A stretch of 64,000 bases of DNA from Halorubrum sp. F4 (lineage in GTDB: Archaea > Halobacteriota > Halobacteria > Halobacteriales > Haloferacaceae): NCBI RefSeq assembly GCF_027257195.1, contig NZ_JAPDFS010000002.1:88398-152397 (forward strand). The letters run 5' to 3'. The notes under the pieces are model-generated. The model had not been told where the DNA came from. It was given only the letters and a program-made list of their open reading frames with translations, and searched no databases. The translations under genes were made by a program, and so were the position numbers. Every line of letters begins with the position of its first letter. The stretch's first letter is position 1. Of the stretch, positions 55,035 through 64,000 are shown in pieces.

Positions 55035-56321
55035 ATGTTCGAACGCCTCGGGTTCGATTCCGTGCCGCGTGAGACCGCCCTCGTGGTCGGACTCGTGAGC
55101 GGGTCGCACGTCGTGAACCACCTGTACCTCGTGTTGTTCCCGCCGATCCTGGCGACGCTGGCGGCCGATTTCGACGTGGGGCTTGCCGCGTTGGGGGTCG
55201 CGATGGGCGTCCAGGCGTTCGTCAACACCGCCTTACAGCTGCCGTACGGCTACCTCTCGGACAACTACGACCGCGTGATCACCCTCGGGCTCTGTCTCGG
55301 GCTCGGCGCGCTCGGCGCGGGGATCCTCGCCGTCGCGCCCACCTTCGAGGTGCTCCTCGTCGGGCAGGCGGTCCTGGGTGCGGGGATCGCCGGTCACCAC
55401 CCGGCGCACTTCCCGCTGCTCTCGGACGCCAGCAGCGCCGACCTCCGCGGGAAGGCCTACAGCGCCCACGGCTTCGCCGGGAACCTCGGCTTCGCCGCGC
55501 CACCCGTGGTCATCCTCGGCGTCACGTCGTTGCCGGGCGCGACCTGGCGGCACGCGTTCGGCCTCATCGCCGTCGTCGGCGCGGTGTACGGCGTGTTCGC
55601 CTGCTACGTGCTCGCCAGACACGTGAGCGACGAGGTGACGCGACCGAATCCGGACGCCGACGACGCACGCACGGAGGCGACCTCCCGTCTCGCCCGCGTT
55701 CGCGAGGAGATCCGCGCGCTCGGCGGATCGCGGCCGATCCTCGGCCTCGGCGTGGTCGCGCTGCTCGCCTCGACGGCGTTCTGGGGCGTCTCCTCGTATC
55801 TCGTCGTGTTCCTGGAGAACGGCTACGGCGTCGCCTCCGGGGTCGCGAGCCTCTCGCTGACGGCGATGTTCATCGCGGGCGCGGCCCTGATACTCGCGGG
55901 CGGGGTGCTGGCGGACCGGTTCCGACCCGGACCGATCCTCGCGACCGCCTACCTGCTCGTCGGCGTCGCCGTCTTCGCGCTGGCGTCGGAGCTCGCTCCG
56001 CCGCTCGTCGCGATCGGGATCGGCGTACTCGCCGGGAGCCTCGGGAGCCTCGGTCTACCCGCCCGCGACAAGCTCGCCGACCTGCTGTCGGCGCGAAGCG
56101 ACATCGGGCGGAACTTCGCGGTCGTGACGATCGGGATCATGATCGGGAACACGGTCGCGCCGCCGCTCTTCGGCGCGCTCATCGAGTCGAGCGGCTACCG
56201 CGCGACGTTCACGCTCGTCGGGGCCTTCGCGGTGCTCGCCGCGGTCGCGACGGTCGCCATCGTCGCCCGCTACCGCGACGGGATCCGGGACGGGACGGAG
56301 GCGGCGGCGACCGCGGAGTAG
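55035..56321 (+). CDS. MFS transporter
   Basis: 428 residues with twelve hydrophobic segments. LPYGYLSDNYDRVITLGLCL is the MFS loop-2/3 motif (GxLxDxxxR form). A charged central loop (DDARTEATSRLARVREEIRA) divides the two halves, and LASTAFWGVSSYLVVFLEN and IGIMIGNTVAPPLFGALIES follow. Substrate unknown. It is about 100 bp after katG and may be independent. Confidence 0.93.
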   Translation: MFERLGFDSVPRETALVVGLVSGSHVVNHLYLVLFPPILATLAADFDVGLAALGVAMGVQAFVNTALQLPYGYLSDNYDRVITLGLCLGLGALGAGILAVAPTFEVLLVGQAVLGAGIAGHHPAHFPLLSDASSADLRGKAYSAHGFAGNLGFAAPPVVILGVTSLPGATWRHAFGLIAVVGAVYGVFACYVLARHVSDEVTRPNPDADDARTEATSRLARVREEIRALGGSRPILGLGVVALLASTAFWGVSSYLVVFLENGYGVASGVASLSLTAMFIAGAALILAGGVLADRFRPGPILATAYLLVGVAVFALASELAPPLVAIGIGVLAGSLGSLGLPARDKLADLLSARSDIGRNFAVVTIGIMIGNTVAPPLFGALIESSGYRATFTLVGAFAVLAAVATVAIVARYRDGIRDGTEAAATAE

Positions 56322-56366
56322 TCCGGCAGCGGTCCGCCGCGGTCGGTCGGCTCGCGCTCTCCCACC

Positions 56367-57350
56367 TTACCACGTCGGGACGAGAAGCAGTGCGACGGTC
56401 AGCGAGATGAAGAGGAGCTTCAGCGCCGTGTTGACCGCGATCACCTTCGTGCCGAAGGAGGCGCCCCAGATCCCGTACTGGAACGGGATCGAACGCCGGA
56501 ACGTCGAGACGGCAAAGGAGAGGATTCCGCCGATGAGCAGGGTCGCGACCGCGGTCCGAGGGGTGAACGTCGTCCCCAGGAGCGGCTGGATGGCGACCGC
56601 GCCCGCGGTCGTGTCGAGGGTGTACACCGCGATCACGGGGACGGCCGCGCTCGGCAGGCCGAGCGCACCCGTGACCGGCTCCGCGACCGCCGTCAGCGAC
56701 GCCACGTCGTAGGAGGCCACGAACGCGACCACGAGCGTGTACACGACCGCCAGCCGGGGAACGATCCGGCGGAGCGTCGACCACGACTTCGCCGCGGCCT
56801 CCCGGACGCGCTCCCCGTGAGTCCGGTCGTCCTCGTCGGGGCCGGCGGCGTCGACCTCGGCGAGCGCCGTGTGGTCGACGTTTCGCTCCGAGACGAGGAG
56901 TCCGCCGAGGAACACTCCCGTGACCGTGATCGCGAGCGCGATCCCGGCTCGCGCGGAGACGTACAGGACGCCCGTCGTGACGCCGAGGATCGGGATCAGG
57001 ACCGGGACGTAGTAGGTGAACACGTGCTGGACGAACCCGAAGAACGTGTTGATGACCACGGCGACGAGCGTCGCGCGGTCGTCGAGCAGTCCCGATTCAC
57101 GGTACTCCGCGAGGGTCGCGTACCCCGCGGTGGTCGACGCCGCGGTCGTGAGGATCGCGGTACCGACCTCGTCGGGGAGGTTCGCGGGTCGCGTGAGATA
57201 CCCGGAGAGCCCGGCCACGTACCGTATCAGCCCGAACGCGACGGCGACGTTGGCGACGAACACGCCGGCGGCGATGAACGCGGAGATCCGCGCGAGCCGC
57301 GGGAGGACCTCGGCGAACAGCGCGAGGAGGTCGGCGACGACCGGATTCAC
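56367..57350 (-). CDS. Gate-domain (nucleoside-recognition) membrane protein
   Basis: 327 residues from the GTG at 57350 (VNPVVADLLALF); the longer frame upstream is Arg/Gly-rich and unlikely. About eight hydrophobic segments. LPDEVGTAILTTAASTTAGY and FFGFVQHVFTYYVPVLIPIL are typical of SpmA/B-like Gate proteins. The RISAFIAAGVFVANVAVAF start and a C-terminal FRRSIPFQYGIWGASFGTKV complete it. Transported ligand unknown. It converges with the MFS gene and diverges from the HVO_0234-type gene. Confidence 0.88.
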   Translation of the reverse strand: MNPVVADLLALFAEVLPRLARISAFIAAGVFVANVAVAFGLIRYVAGLSGYLTRPANLPDEVGTAILTTAASTTAGYATLAEYRESGLLDDRATLVAVVINTFFGFVQHVFTYYVPVLIPILGVTTGVLYVSARAGIALAITVTGVFLGGLLVSERNVDHTALAEVDAAGPDEDDRTHGERVREAAAKSWSTLRRIVPRLAVVYTLVVAFVASYDVASLTAVAEPVTGALGLPSAAVPVIAVYTLDTTAGAVAIQPLLGTTFTPRTAVATLLIGGILSFAVSTFRRSIPFQYGIWGASFGTKVIAVNTALKLLFISLTVALLLVPTW

Positions 57351-57469
57351 TCGAGGGGATACGTCCCGATCCGGCAAATGGCCGTCGGAACCGGCGTCGC
57401 CCGGTCGGCGTACTCGCGGAAACGCGCCCTCCGCGCGGCTTATGGTTCCCCGTCGAGAACCCTTCGGCG

Positions 57470-58393
57470 ATGGCACCCGCCGAGGACGACATCTCGATCG
57501 AGGAGAAGCGCGTGTACGCGGGTTCCGCGGGCCGCACGGACGCCTACGTCGCGACGGAGACCGGCGTGGTGCGGGTCGCGATCTCCGGCGACAAGGTCGG
57601 CGAGTTCGCGCTGGCCGCCCGCGAACCCGCCCGCGACGTGGCCGTCCTCGCGCGGACGGACGACCCGGATCGCCTCGCGGTCGCGACCGACGACGACCTC
57701 CTCGTCGCGTCGATTCCCGCGGACGGGACCGACGACGGCGACCTCGCGTTCACGCCCGCCGGGATCGGTCCCGCGGTCGCGGTCGGCGTTCACGACGGGG
57801 CGTTCCTCGCGGCCGACGCGGACGGCGGAGTCCACCGGGTCGAGAGCGACGGTTCCCCGCCGGATCCGGCCCGGATCGGCGAGGTCGACGAACCGCGTGC
57901 GATCGACGGGCCGCTGGTGGCGGCCGCGGACGGGATTCACCGGGTCGTTGCCGGAGGGACCGCCGGGAACGACCGACCGTCCCTCGAACCCGTCGGGCTC
58001 GACGACGCCCGCGACGTCGCCGGCGCGGGGATCCCTCTGGCGGCGACGCCGGACGGGCTCTACTGGCTCGGGAACGGCTGGATGTCGGCGATCGATGGGG
58101 ACGCGACGGCGGTCGCGGCCGACGGCGACGGCCACGCGCTCGCGGCCGTCGAGGACGAACTGTTCGTCCGCGACGCCACGGACGCCGCGGCCGGGACCGG
58201 CTGGGACGCCGACGCCTGGCTCGCGGTCGACCTGCCGGTCGACGAGCGATCGGTCGCGCTCGGATACGGTCCGGGGCTCTCCGTCGCCGTCACCGACGCC
58301 GGAACGCTGTGTGTCGACGCCGGCGACGGCTGGCGGCACCACGTGATCGGCGTCCGCGGGATCGGAGGCGTCGCGCTGGCGTCGACGGCGTAG
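57470..58393 (+). CDS. HVO_0234-family beta-propeller protein
   Basis: 307 residues. DDISIEEKRVYAGSAGRTDA opens the family. Repeated short strands of the type AVAVGVHDGAFLAADADGG, PLVAAADGIHRVVAGG and PDGLYWLGNGWMSAIDGD point to a beta-propeller of about six blades. No enzymatic motif. Haloarchaea-specific, role unknown; probably a protein-interaction scaffold. Confidence 0.87.
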   Translation: MAPAEDDISIEEKRVYAGSAGRTDAYVATETGVVRVAISGDKVGEFALAAREPARDVAVLARTDDPDRLAVATDDDLLVASIPADGTDDGDLAFTPAGIGPAVAVGVHDGAFLAADADGGVHRVESDGSPPDPARIGEVDEPRAIDGPLVAAADGIHRVVAGGTAGNDRPSLEPVGLDDARDVAGAGIPLAATPDGLYWLGNGWMSAIDGDATAVAADGDGHALAAVEDELFVRDATDAAAGTGWDADAWLAVDLPVDERSVALGYGPGLSVAVTDAGTLCVDAGDGWRHHVIGVRGIGGVALASTA

Positions 58394-58410
58394 TCCCGAA
58401 CCCCGAGCGG

Positions 58411-59361
58411 TCAGGGGCTGGGAAGCTCGATCTCCTGGCCGTCGGCGTAGACGGTCGGGTCGCGGATGATCCCGTCGAGGTGGAGCGGCGCGTCGGTCTC
58501 GCCGCCGATCCCGGCGTTATCGCCGATCGCGACGTGAACCGTTCCCGCGGCCTTCTCGTCGAGGAGGACGGAGCCGACCAGTTCCTCGACGCCGACGTTG
58601 GTACCGATCCCGAGCTCCGCGAGGTTGTACGCGGCGTCGCCGACCGCCTCGGCGGCGGCCTCGACGTCGGCTCGGATCGCGTCGTCCGCTATCGAGGTGA
58701 CGAGGCCGTCCTCGACCTCGAAGACGAGCTCGCGTCCGTCCTCGAGCAGCCCGTGGGGCATCATCGTCCCGTCGACGACGTAGGTTCCGGTCGCGGTCTC
58801 GGGCGCGACGAACACCTCGCCGGCCGGCAGGTTCGAGAAGTCGCCGGGTTCGTGGACCATGCCCGTGTCCGCGAGCCACTCGCGGTCGCCGATCCCGAAG
58901 GTGACGTCGGTTCCCGCCGGCGACGTGACGCGGACCTCGTCGGCGTCGCCGACCGCGTCGAGCACCCGACCGCAGGCGGCGTCGATGGCGGCGTAGTCCG
59001 CGTCGAGTCCGGTGGTGAACACGTCCTCCGTGATCCCCGGGAGCGTCGCGCCGCGCGAGCCGGCCTCGCAGGCGGCCCCGCGGGCGCGGGTGTGGCTCAG
59101 GCTCTTCGTCGTCGGCGCACAGAAGACGTCGCTTTCGGCCATCGCGGCCGCGACGGGGGCGGGCGGTTCGGTCCCGTGCTGCTCGCTCGGCGGGTACCGG
59201 AGGAGCGTCGCGTCGTCGGTGGCGGCGGTCGCGGCCGCGTACAGCGCCTCGCCGATCGGCTCGCGTTCGTCGTCGGTGACGACGACGACCGACTCGTCCG
59301 CGCCGACGTCCAGGCACTGATCGATGGCGGTACGGGCCGCCTCCGCGAGGGGATCGCTCAT
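58411..59361 (-). CDS. M29-like aminopeptidase (leucyl aminopeptidase family)
   Basis: 316 residues from ATG 59361. VFCAPTTKSLSHTRARGAAC, VEDGLVTSIADDAIRADVEA, LAELGIGTNVGVEELVGSVL and LDEKAAGTVHVAIGDNAGIG followed by the THLD-like DAPLHLDG are marks of the archaeal M29-like set. It probably trims peptides in the cytoplasm with two metal ions (family knowledge). It converges with the propeller gene. Confidence 0.87.
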   Translation of the reverse strand: MSDPLAEAARTAIDQCLDVGADESVVVVTDDEREPIGEALYAAATAATDDATLLRYPPSEQHGTEPPAPVAAAMAESDVFCAPTTKSLSHTRARGAACEAGSRGATLPGITEDVFTTGLDADYAAIDAACGRVLDAVGDADEVRVTSPAGTDVTFGIGDREWLADTGMVHEPGDFSNLPAGEVFVAPETATGTYVVDGTMMPHGLLEDGRELVFEVEDGLVTSIADDAIRADVEAAAEAVGDAAYNLAELGIGTNVGVEELVGSVLLDEKAAGTVHVAIGDNAGIGGETDAPLHLDGIIRDPTVYADGQEIELPSP

Positions 59362-59393
59362 GTCACGCCGTGGGTCGTCGCGGGCGTTAGTCC

Positions 59394-59441
59394 TTGTCAT
59401 CCCGGCCCGGAACCGAATTGTCATCCCGGTCCGGCACCGAA
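59394..59441. repeat. 24-bp tandem duplication, two copies
   Basis: ttgtcatcccgg, a variable base, ccgg and then accgaa with a one-base difference occur at 59394-59417 and 59418-59441, back to back upstream of the peptidase start. It is an imperfect tandem repeat between the divergent peptidase and GAPDH genes and may be a regulator site or replication slippage. Confidence 0.55.
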
Positions 59442-59536
59442 CGCGGCGGATTATTCTATTATTACTCAATTACGGAACAAGGTTGTAAGCCCGCCTCGGT
59501 CCGAATTAACGGAGTCGTTACTCACGGCGTAGTTAA

Positions 59537-59549
59537 TTTCTATAAAAAT
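59537..59549 (+). promoter_or_regulatory. TATA box of the GAPDH gene
   Basis: tttctataaaaat gives a start point about 59565-59570, leaving a leader of about 20 nt before the ATG at 59591. A further ATG at 59574 is out of frame. Confidence 0.55.
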
Positions 59550-59590
59550 GCCTCGAAACAATTATGGTGGGTCATGGCGGACGTAAAGAT

Positions 59591-60658
59591 ATGATACGCG
59601 TGGGCGTGAACGGCTACGGGACGATCGGGAAACGCGTCGCGGACGCGGTCGCGACCCAGCCCGACATGGAACTCGTCGGCGTCACGAAGACGAAGCCGAA
59701 CTACGAGGCCGAGGCGGCTATCCGCCGGGGATACGACCTCTACGCGGCGATCGCGGACCGCGCGGCCGAGTTCGACGACGCCGGCGTCGGGATCGCCGGA
59801 ACCCTCCCGGATCTGCTCGACGCCGTCGACGTGATCGTCGACTGTACCCCGTCCGGTATCGGCGCGCGGAACCGCTCGATCTACGCGGCCCACGACACGC
59901 CCGCGGTCTTCCAGGGCGGCGAGGACGCCGACGTGGCCGACGCCTCGTTCAACGCTCGGACGAGCTTCGAGGCGGGTCGCGAGGCCGACTCGCTTCGCGT
60001 GGTCTCGTGTAACACCACGGGGCTCGCCCGCCTGCTCGCGCCGCTGGAGGAGACGTACGGGATCGAGAAGGCCCGGGTCACCCTGGTCCGCCGCGGCGGC
60101 GACCCGAGCGAGACCGAGCGCGGCCCGATAAACGACGTCGTTCCGGACCCGACGACGGTCCCCTCGCACCACGGCCCGGACGTGAACACCGTCCTGCCGG
60201 GCGTCGCCGTCGATACGGCCGCGCTGAAGGCCCCGGTGACCACGATGCACACCCACAGCGTCAACGTCACGCTCCGCGAGACGCCGACGACGGAGGCGGT
60301 TCGCGAGCTCCTCGCCGGGGAGTCCCGGATCTTCCAGATCCCCGAGGCGGCCGGCATCGACGGGGCGGGGAAGCTGAAGGAGTACGCGATGGACCGCGGT
60401 CGACCCCGCGGCGACCTCTGGGAGAACTGCGTCTGGGAGGAGTCGATAAACGTCTCCGGTCGCGACCTGTACCTCTTCGAGAACGTCCACCAGGAGGCGG
60501 ACGTGGTCCCCGAGAACGTCGACGCGATCCGCGCGCTCACTACTGACCTCTCCGCGGCGGAGTCGGTGGAACGCACCGACGAGGCGCTCGGCGTCGGGTT
60601 GGAGAGCCTGCTCTCGACCGGCGACGACGCACGCGATCCGATCACCGCTGACGACTGA
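59591..60658 (+). CDS. gap: Glyceraldehyde-3-phosphate dehydrogenase, archaeal type II
   Basis: 355 residues from ATG 59591 ([20 protein letters not shown], the NAD(P)-binding GxGxxG). Catalytic C140 lies in [16 protein letters not shown], the archaeal phosphorylating GAPDH pattern. [11 protein letters not shown] and [18 protein letters not shown] are conserved further blocks. In haloarchaea the type II enzyme runs mainly in the gluconeogenic direction (family knowledge). It stands alone with its own promoter. Confidence 0.96.
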   Translation: MIRVGVNGYGTIGKRVADAVATQPDMELVGVTKTKPNYEAEAAIRRGYDLYAAIADRAAEFDDAGVGIAGTLPDLLDAVDVIVDCTPSGIGARNRSIYAAHDTPAVFQGGEDADVADASFNARTSFEAGREADSLRVVSCNTTGLARLLAPLEETYGIEKARVTLVRRGGDPSETERGPINDVVPDPTTVPSHHGPDVNTVLPGVAVDTAALKAPVTTMHTHSVNVTLRETPTTEAVRELLAGESRIFQIPEAAGIDGAGKLKEYAMDRGRPRGDLWENCVWEESINVSGRDLYLFENVHQEADVVPENVDAIRALTTDLSAAESVERTDEALGVGLESLLSTGDDARDPITADD

Positions 60659-60751
60659 TCTCACCACCGCTGGCGACGATCGGCGTCGCCGGCGATTTCT
60701 CGGGTCCCGTCCCCACGACGACTCTTCGATCCGTTACCGCGAGACGCTTCG

Positions 60752-60943
60752 TTACCGCGACGACTCCCCGTCGGTCGGCGTCGCCACGAGGTACGTCCGG
60801 CCGCCTCGCCGTTCCAGGTGAACCTCTCCGCCGGCGACCCGGTTCGATCGGATCCGGTCGGCGATGCGGTCGGTTCGACACTCCGTGACGTCCACGCGCG
60901 TCGGCGACGCGTACCGCGGTCGGTCCTCAAGTGACACGCTCAT
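60752..60943 (-). CDS. Small hypothetical protein
   Basis: 63 residues. Arg/Asp-rich with a beta-hairpin-like GGEVHLERRGGRTYLVATP end. On the minus strand gttatagggg lies about 30 bases before the ATG, a plausible TATA box, which is the main support for the call. The N-terminal VDVTECRTDRIADRIRSNR helix is unlike known families. Longer overlapping minus-frame readings are Arg-rich shadows. Confidence 0.55.
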   Translation of the reverse strand: MSVSLEDRPRYASPTRVDVTECRTDRIADRIRSNRVAGGEVHLERRGGRTYLVATPTDGESSR

Positions 60944-61056
60944 ATCTACGTATGCGAACGGAACGCCCCTATAACCGAGCCAACCGCGGAGTGAAACTGA
61001 AAGTGAAGGACGGAGCCCCGGTGAGGGGCGGAAAAGGCGTACGACGGACGACCCCG

Positions 61057-62583
61057 CTACGCGAACCGCTCGGGCGGTCGACGGTGTCCCGTCGCCTGTT
61101 CGTACGCGTACGCGAGTTCGAGGAGCCGGGGCTCGTCGAACGGCCGACCGAGGAGCTCGAAGCCGACCGGGAGCTCCTCGTCGCCGTTCTCGTTGCCCCC
61201 CGCCGCTGTGAACCCGGCGCGCAACACGATCGACGGGAGCCCCGTGTGTGCCGACAGCTCACACCGCATCTCCGAGAAGGGCTGGTGTTCGGGCATCTCG
61301 ACGGGAAGCGCCATGGAGGGTGGGTACAACAGCGCGTCGAGGTCGTCCGCAATCAGCCGGTTCACCGTCTCCACCCGGATCGTCTCGCGCCTCGCGAGCG
61401 CCCGCTGGTACTCGGGATCGTCGTCCAGCCCCTCGGCCACACCGAGGATCCCGCCCTCGAGCACGCGCTCCTCGACGCTCGGTGCCATCGTCCCGCTCTC
61501 GGCCAACTCCCGCAACGAGTCGACCGGGGTCCCCTCGTGCGCCGCCAGGTACGCGTCGTAGTCCCGCTCGAACTCCTTGCCGACGACCCGCGCGGAGTCG
61601 AGGAACTCCTCGTCCGCGACCTCGACGGGGTCGACGAGGGTGGCTCCCGCTCCCTCCAGTTCCGCCATCGCCGATTCGATCGTGGAGACGACCGCCTCCC
61701 CCGTGTCCGCCGCCGGGTTCCCCGGATCCGACACCTCGAAGAGGTCGCGGAGGACCCCGATCCGTGCGCCCTCGAGGCCGTCGGGATCGAGGTGTGACGT
61801 GTAGCCCTCCTCCGGCACCTCGCCGACGCCGAGCGCCGTGACGGGGTCCTCGGGGTCGTATCCGACCATCGCCTCGAGCGTCCGCGCCGCGTCGGCGACG
61901 GTCCGGGTGATCGGTCCCGCGGTGTCCTGTGTCGCCGAGAGCGGGACGATCCCAGTGCGGCTCACCAGCCCCCGCGTGGGACGTACCCCGACGAGGTTCG
62001 TGAACGCCGGGGGCGACCGGACCGACGAGCAGGTGTCCGTCCCCGTCCCGACCGCCGCGAGGTTGCTCGCGACCGCCGCGGCTGTCCCGCCGCTCGATCC
62101 GGACGGTCGGCGATCGAGCGCGTAGGGGTTCCGCGTCTCGCCGCCGAGCGAACTCACGGAGTCGACCCCGAAGGAGAGCTCCTGGAGGTTCGCCTTCGCG
62201 AGGATCACCGCGCCCGCGTCGCGGAGCTGCTCGACGACGAACGCGTCCCGGTCGGGGACGAACTCCGCGAAGAGTTCGGAGCCCGCCGTCGTCGGCATGT
62301 CCGCCGTGTCGTGGTTGTCCTTGATGACGGTCGGGATCCCGTGGAGCGGTCCGACGGGACCGTTTTCGTCGAATCGTTCGTCCAGCTCCCCGGCGCGTTC
62401 GGTCGCGTCCTCGTTCACCGTCAGGACCGCGTTGAGCGCGTCCGCGTGTTCCGCGATCCGATCGAGGTACGCTTCCGTGAGTTCCTCCGCGGTCAGCGTC
62501 CCCGATTCGAATCCCGCGTGTATCTCGCCGACCGTCGCCTCGAGAAGGTCGAAATCGCCGCCGTCGTCCGTTCGATCGTCCAT
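61057..62583 (-). CDS. Amidase (amidase signature family)
   Basis: 508 residues from ATG 62583. The signature set is present: GIPTVIKDNHDTADMPTTAG (catalytic Lys), RPSGSSGGTAAAVASNLAAV with the GSSGG nucleophile region, VGVRPTRGLVSRTGIVPLS and TQDTAGPITRTVADAARTL. One of the two catalytic serines lies in the CSSVRSPPAF stretch. It hydrolyses amides (possibly Glu/Asn-amide or xenobiotic amides); not GatA, given its surroundings and lack of GatC. Confidence 0.93.
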   Translation of the reverse strand: MDDRTDDGGDFDLLEATVGEIHAGFESGTLTAEELTEAYLDRIAEHADALNAVLTVNEDATERAGELDERFDENGPVGPLHGIPTVIKDNHDTADMPTTAGSELFAEFVPDRDAFVVEQLRDAGAVILAKANLQELSFGVDSVSSLGGETRNPYALDRRPSGSSGGTAAAVASNLAAVGTGTDTCSSVRSPPAFTNLVGVRPTRGLVSRTGIVPLSATQDTAGPITRTVADAARTLEAMVGYDPEDPVTALGVGEVPEEGYTSHLDPDGLEGARIGVLRDLFEVSDPGNPAADTGEAVVSTIESAMAELEGAGATLVDPVEVADEEFLDSARVVGKEFERDYDAYLAAHEGTPVDSLRELAESGTMAPSVEERVLEGGILGVAEGLDDDPEYQRALARRETIRVETVNRLIADDLDALLYPPSMALPVEMPEHQPFSEMRCELSAHTGLPSIVLRAGFTAAGGNENGDEELPVGFELLGRPFDEPRLLELAYAYEQATGHRRPPERFA

Positions 62584-62835
62584 CCCCTGAAGGCGACTGA
62601 CGGAGTGCAAATAGTGTTTTCGCCGATCCGGCGGATGACCCTCGGCAGTCGCTACGCGATCGAGGTTCTAGGATCTCCTCCAGAACGAACGAACATACGT
62701 GACGTTACTGTTGTAATTCTAATGTGTCCGAGTTTAGTATTGGTGTATTATGCCATACCCGAGGTACACTATGACCTACCATTCACCTGTCCATAGATTT
62801 TTGAACTGGTAGTCTGATCATGCGAGTTGTCGACA

Positions 62836-64000
62836 ATGGTCGAAGACATTGATAGAGCGGATCTGGAAGGACCGAAGATAGATCGGCGAACGACCGTCAA
62901 GCTGCTCGGCGCGTCGGGGATCGCGGCGACCGCCGGCTGTCTCGGGGGAGACGGCGGCGGGGACGGAAGCGGTGACGACGGCAGCGGTGATGACGGAAGC
63001 GGTTCGAGCGACGATGACGGAGGGAGTAGCGGCTCCACCGGCGGACGGGTAAGCGCCGGGTGGCTCACGGACGAGATCGAGTTCCTCGACCCGCACATGG
63101 TCGATCTTGGGATCCAGATCGAGATCCACTCGAACCTCTTCAACGGCCTGTTAAAACTCGACGAGGACGTCCAGATCGTCGGCGACGCGGCGGCGGACTG
63201 GTCGCTTCCCGACGAGTCGACGTACGTGTTCGAACTCGAGGAGGGCATGACGTTCCACAACGGGGACACGCTCGACGCGGAGGCGGTCAAGTGGTCCCTC
63301 GAACGGCTGGCCGACATGGACACCTCCCCGCACACCGGGAAGGTCTCGAACGTCGACTCCATCGAGGCGGACGGCCTGGAGCTGACGATCAACCTCACGG
63401 AACCGTACGCGCCGTTCGTCTCCTTCATGCTCCGCGGTCCCGGCCGCGCGGGGACGATCGTCCACGAGAGCGCCGCGGACGACCCCGACGAGTACGCACG
63501 GATGCCGATCGGCAGCGGCCCGTTCGAGCTCACCGACCGGACCGCCGGCGAGTCGCTCACGCTCGACGCCTACGACGACTACTGGGAGACGGACGAGGAC
63601 GGCAACCAACTGCCCTACCTCGACGGGATCGATATCGAGCTGATCCCGGAGCCGAGCACGATGTGGTCCGCCCTCCAGGGCGGCGAGGTCGACTACGCGA
63701 ACATCCTCACCGGCGAGTTCGCCCAGCAGGCGGAAGCGACCGATTCGATCACGATCCAGACCGCGAGTTCGGGCGAGTGGACCGGTATCGCGCCGCTCTG
63801 TACGAACCCCGCCGACCACGAGGAAATGGTTCGGTGGATCAGCGGTCTCGGCGAGGACCCGACCGACATGTGGAACGGCGAGGACATCCCGACGTCGGAC
63901 CCACGCGTTCGCGAAGCGATCGCGTTGGCCATCGATCGGGAGGAGATCGTCGAGCGGGCGTGGTTCGGCTACGCCGCGCCGGCCCACACGCTGTACAATC
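62836..64000 (+). CDS. Peptide/nickel-type ABC transporter substrate-binding lipoprotein (3' end outside window)
   Basis: Open from ATG 62836 to the right edge, at least 388 residues, so the C-terminus is missing. The leader KIDRRTTVKLLGASGIAATAGC has a twin-arginine (R17, R18) and ends in a lipobox with C35, followed by an acidic Gly/Ser/Asp stalk. The body is an SBP_bac_5 domain (FELEEGMTFHNGDTLDAEAV; IGSGPFELTDRTAGESLTLD; RVREAIALAIDREEIV). Exported by Tat and lipid-anchored, capturing peptides or similar solutes for an ABC permease likely encoded to the right. Confidence 0.93.
   Translation, partial: MVEDIDRADLEGPKIDRRTTVKLLGASGIAATAGCLGGDGGGDGSGDDGSGDDGSGSSDDDGGSSGSTGGRVSAGWLTDEIEFLDPHMVDLGIQIEIHSNLFNGLLKLDEDVQIVGDAAADWSLPDESTYVFELEEGMTFHNGDTLDAEAVKWSLERLADMDTSPHTGKVSNVDSIEADGLELTINLTEPYAPFVSFMLRGPGRAGTIVHESAADDPDEYARMPIGSGPFELTDRTAGESLTLDAYDDYWETDEDGNQLPYLDGIDIELIPEPSTMWSALQGGEVDYANILTGEFAQQAEATDSITIQTASSGEWTGIAPLCTNPADHEEMVRWISGLGEDPTDMWNGEDIPTSDPRVREAIALAIDREEIVERAWFGYAAPAHTLYN

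Noticed and set aside
61057..62583. Amidase as GatA of the tRNA amidotransferase
   Set aside because: No GatB or GatC nearby, and the sequence is closer to general amidases; left as family level.

Overview
The window is a 64 kb piece of haloarchaeal (class Halobacteria) chromosome. The evidence is very acidic proteins, high GC in the core genes, leaderless starts about 25-30 bases after TATA boxes, and lineage markers: PriS, a GINS subunit, archaeal HMG-CoA reductase, RtcB with archease, archaeal GAPDH and DUF7344, DUF1102 and HVO_0234-type proteins. A Halorubrum-like genus fits the very high core GC, but I cannot fix the genus.

Region A (1 to about 15.1 kb, visibly lower GC) looks like a 7-deazaguanine DNA-modification island of the Dpd type. 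It holds the C-terminal part of a cysteine-rich superfamily-2 helicase that runs off the left edge, a 970-residue DpdA-like DNA transglycosylase with a C-terminal DUF6884/YaaA-like domain, and a separate 344-residue TGT-fold protein with an intact nucleophile and zinc site. Overlapping that second gene are a winged-helix protein and an AAA+ ATPase. After 3 kb of small membrane and zinc-ribbon genes and a tRNA-like relic come queD, queE and queC, three steps of the preQ0 pathway. The simplest reading is that QueD-QueE-QueC make preQ0, DpdA and/or the second TGT insert it in DNA, and the ATPase, winged-helix protein and helicase carry the restriction or sensing side.

Region B (15.1-22.0 kb) continues the defence island: a membrane-anchored Mrr-type nuclease with a zinc ribbon, a large N6-adenine DNA methyltransferase, a 1.2 kb AT-rich gene-poor stretch with repeated promoter-like sequence, and an archaeal ATPase with a C-terminal nuclease-like domain.

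Region C (22-64 kb) is mostly high-GC core chromosome: mutY, a class III aminotransferase, a PadR regulator, priS-gins51, a beta-CASP nuclease, inositol monophosphatase family, hmgA, archease-rtcB, thymidine kinase, two HD-domain paralogues around uspA, an MBF1-like factor, a D-2-hydroxyacid dehydrogenase, katG, an MFS transporter, an M29-like peptidase, GAPDH, an amidase and the start of a peptide-binding ABC lipoprotein cut by the right edge. Three patches stand out: a cell-surface cluster of DUF1102/SipW-type exported proteins with a DUF7344 regulator (29.8-35.0 kb), a heme-copper-like membrane protein with three DUF2249 proteins and two cupins (47.8-51.1 kb), and an ATP-grasp gene of lower GC than its neighbours (51.1-52.5 kb).
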